This document shows, piece by piece, positions 1 to 11,313 of a DNA stretch of 64,000 nt. The stretch spans positions 434,001 through 498,000 of the forward strand of contig JACONQ010000020.1 in NCBI GenBank assembly GCA_014281115.1, written 5' to 3'. The notes beneath the pieces are model-generated. The model saw only the letters and a list, made by a program, of their open reading frames with translations, was not told the DNA's origin and ran no database searches. Numbering within the stretch: the stretch's first letter is position 1; the number at the start of each line of letters is the position of its first letter. Position numbers and translations under genes: made by a program. This stretch comes from Laburnicola sp. R22_1 (Eukaryota; Ascomycota; Dothideomycetes; Pleosporales; Didymosphaeriaceae).

Positions 1-904
1 GATGTTGATGGGGCGACGTAGTTGATCCGATGTCGCGCAGAGATTGAGTCCCTCATCCTGCAATAACCTGGTAAAGGTCTCCGGCCGGTATTTCAGCCTT
101 TCCAAGTTTTTGGCGAAGTGAGGGGCGGCGTTTGGGCGAATTGCTTTTTCATATGAATCCCAATTCTGCGACTCCAGGATCAGATAGCCGCCTGATGCGA
201 GCGAGGTCTTGCACTTGCGAAAGAAAGTCACCAGCCCCTCGTCCAGGTGCTCAAGGTGGATCCATTTTATCACGCTTAAAGCCAGGATGACATGGTAAGG
301 GCCTGCGAGAGCTGGGTCCGTGGCCACGACCCAGTCTGCAGCGATAAACTTGACACGGGGCCAACCAGAGGCAGCCGGAGCCGAAGGTGGAATGTGTCCA
401 TGGCGAAGAACGGCGGAGAGGGGGTAGTAGTCGACGACTCGCTCCGACGGGTCTGGAGATGGACGAAGACGCGAGGCGCGCAAAGACAGAAGTTCAGCGG
501 CCTTGGTCACCAGTTGGGGGTCAATGTCGACGGCTACGACCTCAGCAGCGCCGAAATCGAAGGCTTGTTTGTGTACTATCAGCAGGGTGGAGCATGAGTC
601 GGTTGGCGGGCCAGGCAGGGGATCCTTACCGAGCTGGGAGGCCACCGATCCATCGTTGCAGCCAACGTCCAAGCAGCGACGGTCGTGGAACGAGAAGCCC
701 AGGGCGGCGATCACGCCCAGACGCACATCGCGGACGTGAATGGAGGGCGGAGCGCCGAGCGCCTGGTTGGGTCCGATGTAATCTGGGCGGGTCAGCGAGG
801 GCCGGAGGCTGAAGGGCCGGCAAGACCGTTCCAGATGAAGGCAGCGCGGGCGGGAGGGTCGACGCACTGTGGTAGTTGCCCCAATTGGTGGACTTGGAAG
901 ACAT
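1..904 (-). CDS. Bin3-type (MePCE-like) RNA 5'-phosphate methyltransferase, 3' end beyond window
   Basis: S-adenosylmethionine-dependent methyltransferase of the Bin3 family, which in other eukaryotes methylates the 5' phosphate of small RNAs. Seen: the SAM motif I CLDVGCNDGSVA, followed after an intron by FGAAEVVAVDIDP, and the Bin3 signature VILALSVIKWIHLEHLDEGL with the later block LILESQNWDSYEKAI. Start chosen at the ATG at 904, which gives MSSKSTNWGNYH, matching the WGNY that opens many Bin3 domains. Intron 1 is 867-783 (GTGCGT, branch CTGAC, CAG) and is needed to change frame. Intron 2 is 629-564 (GTAAGG...AAG); it is a multiple of three, so an unspliced reading also stays open. The coding region continues past base 1. 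The family call is firm; the RNA substrate cannot be inferred. Confidence 0.85.
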
Positions 905-2470
905 GGGCGGATGGCTGGCTGCGAGGTTGCGGGCGTCGGAGGATTTGACAGCGGCGGGCAAGGCGGGCAAGGCGGGCACGGCGGTGGAGCGTTGTTGGGG
1001 GTGAAGGCTTTCGATATTGGCGGCAGGCGCTGCCCGAAGCAGACGGCGTGTTAGCGGTGGCAGGTGCGAGGGGCGCGTAAACGGAAGGTCACTCGCTAGC
1101 GGCAACCGCCCCCGCATGACGAAAGTGCCCCCGCCTGGAAAGTCACATGTGCCCGCCTCTTCACCCACGCATCCATGCACGGCTCCCACCCTCTCCGCCC
1201 GTCGCACCCTGGGAAGCTCCCGCCGCCGCGCAACACGACGAGGCCAGCAACACGGCTAAGGGCAACGCGCGCTCGTCCATGGACCATGGCCGGGCCTGGC
1301 GCGTACAGCACGCACGCACGGTACCTGCTCCGCGCTGCTGCGACCGAGTGCTGCGACCGAGTGCTGCGACGGCCACGGTCGAGAGAAGCTTTGGCTACCG
1401 TGCCTGGATCGATATTCGCTGCCCCGTTAGCGTGTGATTGCGGGCTGCAGCAGCCTCCAGGATCCGCGTGCTCAAACGGCGCCGGCTGCCGTCTCCTGCT
1501 GCCACGAACCCGGGCGCAAAAACCCGTCGCACGCGTTTCCTCCTCTGAGGAGCCACCGCCGCCGTTGTGCACCTCCGCTGCCTGTGCGCGCGGAGGCACA
1601 CCACTTCCGCTGCCTGCGTCGCAGGCCATCCATTCACCGTGGCAGCAGCAGCCGCCGCCGCCGCAGAGCACCGCCAGCAGCACCACCAGTCCACCACCAC
1701 CACCACCACAGGCCGCCCGCTCCACCAGCCAGGCTCCGGAGCCCTCTCGGCCTGAAGGCGGTGTTGCGGTGACCATGCGCCTGGATGGTGGTGAGCTTGA
1801 CACGGCCAATGCACCGTTTAGCCGCGACGCAGGCGGCCGATGATTCGCACCACGGCCCCGACAAGGGAACCTTCATCCCATCCGCCACACTGCAGACCAG
1901 TTTCATCGGTCGCTATGCCACCGACTGCCACGGCACTGCCTCGGGGTGCGAGGCGATGCAACCTTGCTCCCCATATTGAACGCAACCCACTCCGTTGTGC
2001 GAGGCCCGTACCATCGCGCTGCAAAGCCTGCGTGCTGTTTGCCCTTTACCCGACCAATTTCACGTCGGCTCCCCGTGGGCAGTGGCAGCGCCCGCTTATA
2101 GGCGTAGAGTTAGCTGCCGTTGCGCCCATCCCGGCCCTTTTCCCAGCGACAACTCATTGCCCTCGTGGAGCCGGCAGGCACTTGGCCGTCTGCGTCCAGG
2201 ATGAGCTTCCCAGTTGATTGACACCTCTCGCCCATCCTCGCCTGCATCTGCCCGCCCCGGTCGCCAGTGTCTGAGCGTCTCCGCTCTGGCGTCGACTAAG
2301 GTCTACCTACAAAACTAACGCCTGCCACACTCGAGGCATTCCTGACGTTGTGTCGCCCGTCTGCATCACTCCCTGGCCACCAATCTCAGAAAGTCCCGGC
2401 CACAAGCCCGTTTTCCAAGCAACCAAATGCGGCTTCCTGCAGCGGTCTGTGGACAAGTAATAACACACGC
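905..2470. other. Divergent intergenic region between Bin3-like and velvet genes
   Basis: About 1.5 kb of GC-rich DNA with many overlapping open frames on both strands but none with a recognisable domain; I regard them as composition shadows. It holds short tandem repeats: GGGCAAGGC-type units at about 954-982, GCTGCGACCGAGT units at about 1337-1372 and a CCA triplet run near 1690-1710. The right part probably includes the velvet gene promoter and 5' leader. Confidence 0.5.
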
Positions 2471-3879
2471 ATGCCCCAACCACCAGCTGCTCCGTCGCTC
2501 CGTCCACCCAAGCCGTCCCGCTCGTCTTCAGATATGACAGAGACTCAGAAGCTGCCTGGCTTCTCAGCTCCACCCTTCATCCGCTTACCGCCGCTCAACA
2601 TCCCAGAGTCGGTGCCACGGCCGGATTACCCTTTCCGCTCGCCTGTAAACCACCTGCCTTCCATCCAGCCCGGCCTTCCACGTCACGATCTCCACCAGCC
2701 GCCGTCGCTCCCCAGGAACGCAGTACCGGTGGATAAGCTCTTGCACTCAACTTCATACACGCCACCCAGATCGGACACTCCCTACTCTCCACATCAATAT
2801 GGCCCGCCAATATCTCCGCGCACAGACTTCGACAACAGAGGGCCGAGGCGACTGACCGAGCAACGCTATTCGTACGAAGATGCTCGACGTGTACATCGTC
2901 CTCCGCATCACGAGCAACCCTACGCCCTTACATCGCCAGTGGAATCGTCACAGCAGCGACCTTTTGCCTCCCCCAGCTACACGCCGAGTTATGCATCGAG
3001 CTCCACTCCATTCCGCGGGTCCGTGGGCTCCCACCCTCACTCGCATCGGGGATCCGTACCGAACTCTTTGGGACCACTAGCGTATCCTGAGCCCCCAACT
3101 ACTGGTCCCCCTCCTCGGCAAGAGCCCCGTGCTGTCCCTCTCCCCGGGTCCATACCACAGCCCGTGTACAATGACCAGCTGTAAGCATACCACGATTCTC
3201 TTTCAGGAAGTCGAACCCGGCTGACAATGACAGCAATCTCAGCTACGAGCTCGTGGTCCGACAACAGCCTATTGCAGCGCGTGCGTGCGGATTCGGCGAG
3301 AGAGACCGCCGAGTAATCGATCCTCCGCCAATTATCCAGCTCAGAGTGACGGACAAGTCGGGAGAGGAAGAAGAGGAGGAGCTGCGCTATTCTCTGAATG
3401 TCGTGCATTGCACGTTGTGGAATGCGGAAGGAACGAGCGAGGAGACGGCGTTGATCCAACCTGACCGAAGAACGACGCGGCGACTGATGGGTCAGCTGGT
3501 AGCATCGCCATCAGTAGCCAAGGACGAGTTTGATAAAGAGGGCTGCTTCTTTTGCTTTCCGGACCTGTCCTGCCGCACCCACGGTCGATATCGTCTTCGG
3601 TTCGTACTCATGCGCATCGACCCGATGAATCTTCACGTCGGAGGGTTTTCGCCTATTCTTACTGAAGTGCTGAGTGACGTTTTCACCGTCTACACGGCCA
3701 AAGACTTTCCCGGAATGCGGCCCAGCAGTGCGCTCACTCGTGCATTGAAGCTGCAAGGATGTAATATTCAGGTGAAGAAGGGCAACGAAAAAGCATTGGC
3801 GCGGAAGCGTCTCACACAGGGACAGGACCACGATGAAGTCGACGACGACGACGTGGCCAAACGGCGGCGCAAGGAATGA
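2471..3879 (+). CDS. Velvet-domain developmental regulator, probably VelC-like
   Basis: Fungus-specific transcriptional regulator of the velvet family, linking development and secondary metabolism. The N-terminal ~235 residues are Pro/Ser/Tyr-rich and low in complexity. The velvet domain then starts at YELVVRQQPIAARACGFG and continues through DRRVIDPPPIIQL, VVHCTLWNAEGT, LMGQLVASP, EGCFFCFPDLSCRTHGRYRL, FTVYTAKDFPGM and ALTRALKLQGCNIQVKKGN. An acidic/basic tail ends in AKRRRKE, a possible nuclear signal. The intron is 3181-3233 (GTAAGC, branch CTGAC, ACAG), which joins two reading frames exactly and gives 451 residues. The first in-frame ATG is 2471; 2534 is an alternative. The VVHCTLW and FCFPDLSCRT blocks and the length suggest VelC rather than VelB, VosA or VeA, but that subfamily call is from memory. 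Confidence 0.85.
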
Positions 3880-4548
3880 TGTGGGTTTCATCTTGATCTT
3901 GATGCATCATGTAGCCTGGCCACGTTGAGCGTTGGCTACGATATCACTAGCATTGTTTTTCTTTTCTTTTTTCAATTAGAGCAACGGCGGCATTTTACTG
4001 GTATTTTGGACATCTGAAACATCTTCTCAGATATCGATTAGCATTCTCACGACCAGACGAACAGTATTGCTTGAGGGGAGCGCGGCAGGTGTTTGTGAGC
4101 CCGGGCTCGACAGATGGACGAAAGACGGTGCTGTGAAGGGTGCGGGTGAAGGCTCGACGAATGCAGTTTGGCAGAGCAGCTGGAGCACGATAGCAGCAGT
4201 TGTTGGGACGGGATGCTCCAGCACCAATTAATGGCTCGTACCGCAACGTTTCCGTGCAATCCGCCTTTGCATTGCCTCTGCACACTGCCCGGGAAGTTTT
4301 GATCGTGGAGCGAGGTGAAGTCAGATTTGACGTGAGGATTCACCGTCTGGCGTCTGGTCACTGGTGGGCGGCGCTTTCTAGCGACTCGGCTTGCGCAGCT
4401 GCCCGCGCCCGCCCCACACTGCCCAGAAGCGGCAAGCGCGAGCGCGAGTATAATTTTCTTTATTAGCAGCAGGCCTCGGTGCCAACGCCTTTCTTCTCTC
4501 TCCTTCCCCAACCGCCACGGAGACGCTGCAAAGCAAGCACTGTGAGCC
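3880..4548. other. Intergenic, velvet 3' end to CTP synthase promoter
   Basis: A pyrimidine/T-rich stretch near 3955-3975 follows the velvet stop and may be 3' UTR. The last ~60 bases before the CTP synthase ATG are CT-rich (ttcttctctctccttcccc), typical of fungal promoters and leaders. No gene was found. Confidence 0.45.
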
Positions 4549-6669
4549 ATGAAGTACGTGCTCGTGTCTGGAGGCGTCATCAGCGGCGTGGGGAAGGTGA
4601 GTGGCAGCCGCATGCCTCGACGGCAGCCCACGCGCTCGACTAACATGGACCGCGCAGGGCATCATAGGTAGACTCGGCCGTGTGCAAGCGTCATGTGTGT
4701 GCTGAGCTGACCCTGCGCGTCACAGCGTCCTCGACGGGGCTGCTGCTCAAGACTATCGGCCTCAAGATAAGTGCAGCGGCTTTGGCCTGCGCGTCTGCTC
4801 GTACTGACGCGCCAGCACGTCTCCTCGATCAAGGTCGACCCCTACCTCAATGTCGATGCGGGCACCATGAACCCGAAGGAGTATGTCGCATGCGACCGTG
4901 GGCGCGTGGCAGCTGTTGATAACTGTACAGGCACGGCGAAGTTTTCGTTCTCTCCGACGGCGGCGAAGTCGACCTCGATCTCGGCAACTACGAGCGCTAC
5001 CTGAACATCACCCTGACACGCGACAACAACATCACGACGGGTAAGATCTACCAGCACGTCATCGAGCAGGAGCGCCGCGGAGTCTATCTGGGCAAGACGG
5101 TGCAGGTTGTCCCACACATCACCGACGCAATCCAGGACTGGATCGAGAAGGTTGCCCGTATTCCCGTCGATGACACAAACGAGGAGCCCGATGTGTGCAT
5201 AATCGAGCTTGGGGGTACCGTGGGCGACATTGAGAGCATGCCCTTCATTGAGGCCATGACCCAGCTGCGGCGTCGGGCGGGCAGGAACAACTTTCTGCAG
5301 ATCCACGTTTCGTACGTGCCCGTTGTCAACGGGGAGCAGAAGACAAAGCCCACACAGCAGGCCATCAAAGCGGTCCGTAGTGCGGGCCTGATACCAGACC
5401 TGGTACGTAATCTGCGCCGGGCAACAGTAATCGTGCCCTATGCCTGTGCGTTATTTGGCCTGGCTGAAGCATGTTTTCCGGATCATGCTTGCCTGTCATT
5501 GCACCTTGTCGCCAGCCAGGGATACTAACAACATCCAGATTGCTTGTCGCTGCGAAATTGCTCTCGACCAAGGCGCCATGGAGAAAATTGCGCACTTTTG
5601 CCAGGTGGATAATGAGCAGGTCATCATGGTTAGGGATATGCCGTCTATCTACCAGGTCCCGATGCTGCTCGAACACCAAGGACTGATCCCATCGTTGAAG
5701 AAGATTCTCGCTCTCGACAACCTCACCATATCCGACGCGCTTACGGCCAAAGGCAAGAAGGTATGGTCGCAGTGGCAAACCTTGACTGGAGCGCAAAACA
5801 GATATCAGGACACGGTCACGATTGCGCTCGTTGGTAAGTATACGGAGCTACACGATTCCTATCTCTCCGTCATCAAGTCCCTCGAGCACTCCGCAATGCG
5901 CTGCGGTCGCGCCCTGGAACTCCGCTGGGTCGATTCCGAGCACCTGGAACCAAGGGCCCAAATAATCGCCCCCGCAAAATTCCACGCCGCCTGGCATAAC
6001 CTCTGCACTGCCCAGGGCGTGCTAGTGCCCGGAGGCTTTGGCACACGCGGCACCGAAGGCATGATCATGGCGGCAAAATGGGCTCGGGAGAATAAGAAGC
6101 CCTATTTAGGTATCTGCCTGGGCATGCAAATCGCTGTAATTGAATATGCTCGCCACATGTGCGGCATCTCCGACGCGACGTCGGAGGAATTCAGTGAACA
6201 CGCTGCCAACAAGCTCATCATGTTCATGCCCGAAGTCGACAAGAAGACCATGGGCGCTACCATGCGTCTAGGGTTACGCCCTACGCTTTTTCAAGAGGGC
6301 AGCGAATGGTCCCGTCTACGTGCCCTATACGCCGGCAAAACTGAGATCCTCGAGCGACATCGTCACCGCTATGAGGTCAATCCTTCCTTCATTGAGACGC
6401 TCGAGAAGGGTGGCCTCTCGTTTGTCGGCAAGGATGACGCCGGTGTGCGAATGGAGATCGTAGAGATTAAGGACCATCCATGGTTCGTGGGCGTGCAGTT
6501 CCATCCCGAGTATCTTTCCCGTGTGCTCGATCCCAGCAGGCCTTATCTAGGCTTTCTGGCTGCGAGTGCGGGCCTGTTGAGTGATATTACAAGGGAGTAC
6601 CAGAAGGGGAATGGACCTTCTGGTGCAGAGAGTGTAACAAACGGTGTTAATGGGACACATCACTTCTAG
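4549..6669 (+). CDS. URA7: CTP synthase (glutamine-hydrolysing)
   Basis: Makes CTP from UTP, ATP and glutamine, the last step of de novo pyrimidine nucleotide synthesis; cytosolic and often filament-forming. The start [16 protein letters not shown] is the family N terminus. The synthetase domain includes [45 protein letters not shown] and [11 protein letters not shown]. The class I glutamine amidotransferase domain has [16 protein letters not shown], the nucleophile Cys in [12 protein letters not shown] and the HPE motif in [12 protein letters not shown]. Six exons: 4549-4596, 4658-4667 (only 10 nt), 4726-4766, 4819-4880, 4931-5402 and 5539-6669, giving 587 residues, the usual length. Introns 1, 2, 4 and 5 are GT-AG. 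Intron 3 (4767-4818) begins ATAAGT and ends CAC and looks like an AT-AC intron. Confidence 0.95.
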
Positions 6670-9491
6670 GGTAAGTTTTGGTCCGTCTATGTCTAGACAT
6701 TTGGATAGGGCACGATCGCCCAGGAGAAAACCGCTTGTGGCGTTTGGTACCGGTGGGGGTAAGGCATATAGAATAACGCAATAGCTGGCACGTCAGTACC
6801 ACGAGTTCACGAAAACCCCGAGGTCATTGTAGATGATTACGTAAAGACGCCCCGGAGCAGCACTGCACTTGGACCCTAGCTCCCAGGTTTTACCGGGTAC
6901 AAGCCCTGGAGGTGAGGTGCAAACGTGACAAAAAGCTTTTAAACACTGGCACTTTCTCAGGATAGGCAATGCATGCACGTAGGGGCGGTATCTCGGACCG
7001 GGCAACGCCTTGGTTTTCTAGTTATACTATCAGGTATCACACTTGATGCTCATACCTACGCATGCACATACAGGGAGTGAGCGTGGAGGAAGAGGAACAG
7101 CTGAATGTTGTTGGGAAAAGCTATTCGATCGCGAAGCGAAGTCGGGAGTGTTCCTCTGTATCCTGGCTGCGCAATGGAACCGCGAGAAATATTACGGTAT
7201 CGAACAGCATTCGGGCATCTGCGTTGTACCTGAGGTATCGATTGAGTTGATAGGTAGAATTTGCGAGCTCAATATTCAAATACCCAATTACACTATAGCA
7301 CATACTACCTTTTTTCTAGGCTCTCGAAGAAGGCAATTCGTTTTGTTCGTTGGTAGGCCCGCTAACAAGTCAATAGATTGTTTATATCGTGACATGGGGG
7401 AACATGACTGTCGACAGACACATAAATCTTGTGTGGATTCGCCGCAATCCCAAGAGTACTGTAGTCTTATAGAAGTGAAGAGCGTTATTAGAACAATCGC
7501 TAGATGTCTTGATGGTAGGCGCCCTTCTATCAATACCGGGGCTTGGTAGACTATGTCAAGAAAATCCTGGGTCTTAGGTGCAGGATCGACCGACTGTACT
7601 ATTGGGAAGATTATGCTCCTTCCGACAATTCTTTCGTTCATTATAGTACTCAGGCTTCTCCGTTTGCCTTAGGCTTACAACTTCCAGCGCTTGGCACATT
7701 CCACGCCACATTCCACGCCCTCGGCAAGTGTACCCACCCGCGCATCGATTGCATAACCTTCTTTCTCGAATTTTCTGCACTGGTCCCACAGGTCTTTAAG
7801 TGGCTACTTGGATTCGTGAAGTCCAATACAGGTGAGCTAATGAGGGTGGGGGGATGGGTGGACATGAATGAATGGCGACCACGGTTGTCTCACACGCAGC
7901 CGTTGACATTGTCACCATGTTTTATTTTATTGTCACTTCCGAGCGTGCCGGCTGCTCTGCGTCTGAAGCGCTGCTACTCTCCTTGTTAGGGGTGTTAACG
8001 TTCGAGTGTTATTAAAATCGATAGTCTACTTCGGTTATGGGTTGCTGTCAGGGTTAGTTAGCAACCAGGCTAGCCCCGCCACCTGCAACTCAGTCACGGT
8101 GGCGACTCGCAACTTTCAGGAGGCGTTGACGAGTCGTGGCATGATTGGCGACCGGTCGGTTATTATCTGCGCCATGTTTCACGCCGTTCACGCCACTAGC
8201 CGTCATGCAAGAGGCTACCTTTGCGCCATGGTTGCCGACAACCTACAGACTTTCGAGGCGGCGACGACAGCCATGCCTCACTGCGTCATCATTTGTGCCC
8301 TGTTAAATAATACGATGAACGGCGCCACAAGCATGTAGGCGGCAGCGTCTGGGTGAGACCGCAGCCGTGCATATCACAAGTTGTCGCCACGGTCACCCCC
8401 TCATGCGGTAGATAGGCATTGCCGCCGCGAAGGAGCGATTCCCTACTACGGCACTGGGCAGCATAATAGCCTTTCGTGATTTTCTTGCCTGAGGTCCGGA
8501 TCTCGTATCCTCCCGAGGTCCCCTGCCAAGCAGCGGATGGCGTTATTTAGCGTACCAGCCTTGCCTGTTCCTCTTTCCATCTGTCCCAGGGCCGGTCGTC
8601 TGCAGAATCCAACCCAATCACTCACCGGAGACGTGGGCGGCGGCCCGAACGAGTGTGCCATCCATGTTGTTGCTTGCAGATTGCCGATAGCGGTTCGCTG
8701 TTCTCCATCATATGGTACCGATTGATTCTATATGCCTCAGGTATGGCTGCTGATCTGCTGTCTCATGAAGCGCTCGTGGTGGAACGCCATATGCTGTTTT
8801 TGGTAGAAGCTTCGACTAAAACCCGCCCGTCGCTGGGCAAGCTCCCTCCGACAGGTGCGTCAAACACGTTCAAGACAAAGACGGCTAGAACCCCGCGAAG
8901 CAGTCTTCCACTTTGGGCATTGCACAGACCTTATTGGCCGTCGATGCTCGCTCGCTTCGCGGAAGAAGTAAGTGATCCAGCCAGCCTCGGACGCCCACAT
9001 GGCGTCAGGGTGCTGCGCCATACCAAGCCGGCTGCTGCCTCTTTACGCAGGCAGTCCCATCTCTGCACTCTGTGTCTCTCCCTCCCTTCAGTGTTTGCAA
9101 CTCAGTCTTTCTTTAACCGTGTGTTGTCATCACACACGTCCATTCGTTTCCATTCGTTTACATCCGCGTTAAGTCTCCTGGCTGCGGGACTGAGCTGGTT
9201 GTCGGATCCTTACAGTGTGCTCTGGTCGCAAGGATCCCGCAGTTGAAACCACCTATCCCACGCTCCTCCGAGCCCTCAGCCCTTTGGGAACGCTGTAACA
9301 ACTACTTTGGACACATCCCCAGTAACTCCTTGTCGAAAGCGTTTAGCCTATTTGCTCCTCGGAACCTCGAGAATCGCTAGACATCCTATATTTTCCAGAT
9401 ATCAGACTGTGTTGCCGTCCGAGAAGGAGTCGGGCGTCCATCGCCCGTTTTCTCTTACAAGCCCTACTCTTATACGTAATTCATAATCGGA
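6670..9491. other. Long intergenic region, no gene recognised
   Basis: About 2.8 kb without a convincing coding region. Open frames at 7043-7549, 7543-7989, 8006-8338 and 8653-9246 show no conserved motif, no signal peptide and no joinable exons. The right end (about 9060-9480), rich in CT and ending shortly before the next ATG, probably holds the promoter and leader of the membrane-protein gene. No tRNA-like cloverleaf or B-box was noticed. Confidence 0.4.
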
Positions 9492-10939
9492 ATGGCGAAT
9501 TGGTTCGGTAATCTCGACTTGGCCTACAAGTACATGTATGTGGGCGCTTTCATTTTCTAAAGACATGTTCTGTTTGCTAACTGTATCAGCGTTGTGTTCC
9601 TATCGATACTCTTCTTGACAATCCTAGCCGGACTGGTCAAGGTGTTTCTTGACCGCAGGAAGTGAGTACTGTCGATTGCGTGCCATAAGTAACACACTCA
9701 CGATTGTCGTAGGTTGAAGAAGTTTGACGCGAAGCAAAAGGAGGAGGACTATGTCAGGGAAGAGCAGATGGAGTTGAATGGGCGAGAGAGGGATGAGGGT
9801 GATCTTTTCGGCGTTCGTGCCTTGGAAGCAGGTTTCTATGCCGGCATTGCGCAGTCGCGGCCAACTTCACGAGCGGGATCGATTGCGGGAAGCCCTTGCA
9901 TGAGCGCCAGCACTCTCGTTGGCGGTGTCAACTCGCCCAAAGTCCAGTCTCACTCGGTCAACAGCAGTGTGAGCACTCTTCCGTTAGCCCACACGAAAGA
10001 CGGCAAGCAGAACAGCTTTCGCGACTCGGATACGCTCCCTAGTCCCATGACTCCCATCTCGCATTCACCGCATCGACGAAAGACACCGCCGACGATTAGG
10101 CTGGCGCCTTCAGAAGCCGAGCTGAGCGGACGACATAACCACAACGCCAGTGTCAACATCAGCTTACATGTACCCCCCTCGCCGGTCACGAATCGATCCC
10201 CCTCTTCTTCTCCCACGTTTGGCGGCTCGGATAGTGGCGAGAGCGACGGAAGGCTGTCACCACACTCGCCCCGTTCACCGAATTCTGCTAGCTTCCCAAA
10301 GCCGGAACACTACGCGCCCAAGGCGCCGCAGCTCCCCGTGCTCGAAGGTTTGCGCGCCTCGTTCGAGTCGGTCCACGAGCCGTACCAGTCGCAAGCGGGC
10401 TCGTTGGTGATGGAATCGCCGGGGAGTAGCGCGCCTGCTTCTCCAGCTTTGCCCCCTGAGGCCAAAAGCTCGACGCCTGGCATTGTCCTGAACGGCACCG
10501 GATCCAGTAGGTAGACGCTTGATACGTGCGGCGTAGAGACAACGGACGCTTGTGGCCATTCTGACATTTTGATCAAGGCTCTTCCCCCCCACCATCCTGT
10601 GTGACTCTTCTACCCAAGACGTATCAACCGAGCCACCAACGGGATGATAGCGACTCCAGTAGCATATATAGCGAGAGACGAAGGAGCATCATCGAGCCCG
10701 AATTCCCGACGGAAACGCAGCGTACCGGGGTTGCCGTCGGCGCCAGCAAGGAGAAGCAGCGAAAGAGCGCCTTTCTCGCACCAGGCACGTCGAGCGAAGG
10801 CCGGTACAGCGAAATCTACGACGCCTACTACCGGCAGTCTATGCTGAATGCTGGTGGGGTGTCGACACGGCTGGACGAGCTGTGCATGCCCAAGGCCACG
10901 CCCTTGGCATTCCAAAAGGGCACAGGCATGGCGATATGA
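9492..10939 (+). CDS. Single-pass membrane protein of unknown function
   Basis: Not recognised. Four proposed exons: 9492-9535, 9590-9661, 9713-10506 and 10578-10939, with introns 9536-9589 (GTATGT, branch GCTAAC, CAG), 9662-9712 (GTGAGT...TAG) and 10507-10577 (GTAGGT...AAG); all join in frame to 423 residues. The N terminus MANWFGNLDLAYKY leads straight into one hydrophobic segment, IVVFLSILFLTILAGLVKVFL (about residues 15-35), then a basic stop-transfer DRRKLKKFDAK and an acidic segment. The remaining ~350 residues are disordered, Ser/Pro-rich, with SPHSPRSPNS-type proline-directed sites, and a small conserved-looking end (RYSEIYDAYYRQSML). Positive-inside topology suggests a cytoplasmic tail. 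The third intron is the least certain; without it the protein stops at 10514. Confidence 0.7.
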
Positions 10940-10973
10940 GAGTTCCTGGGATGGGGGTATCAGGCTGGTTGGA

Positions 10974-11016
10974 GGCGGCACGGGCACGGGCACGGGCACG
11001 GGCACGGGCACGGGCT
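10974..11016. repeat. GGGCAC hexanucleotide tract
   Basis: About six perfect copies of GGGCAC lie 35 bases after the stop codon of the membrane-protein gene, probably in its 3' UTR. Confidence 0.9.
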
Positions 11017-11313
11017 TTACGACGGGAACTGTGGCGGCGCATGACCTACTCTCTCTACCATAGTCTATAATTTCTATTCAACCCTATGCAGCTTATTCGC
11101 TTGCACAGAAGCATGCACCTGATGGTGGTGCGGCGACGGGCCGATGGTGGCTTTGGTGTGCCCAGGTGAAATGACCTTCACGTGTGCATCGGACCACCAG
11201 CGGCTGCGATTGGCGGGCCCCACGGCCCCTGGCAGAAGCGAGGCCTCCTCACCGCCTCGCTTCTTAAGACGGCCACGGCCTGTGAATGTGAGTCGACAGG
11301 CGCGCTCCCCATC

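Noticed and set aside
1096..1843. Long open frames on both strands between the Bin3-like and velvet genes
   Set aside because: They overlap each other in several frames, are rich in His/Pro/Arg/Ala runs from CCA and GCC repeats, and carry no conserved motif.
2348..2470. Upstream extension of the velvet frame
   Set aside because: The frame is open to 2348 but the first codon there is TTG; the first ATG is 2471.
3181..3206. Velvet intron ending at the first CAG (26 nt)
   Set aside because: Too short for a fungal intron; ending at 3233 gives 53 nt with a CTGAC branch site and keeps the frame.
7043..8338. Three successive open frames of 110-168 codons after CTP synthase
   Set aside because: No start context, no conserved residues, and no intron pattern that links them.
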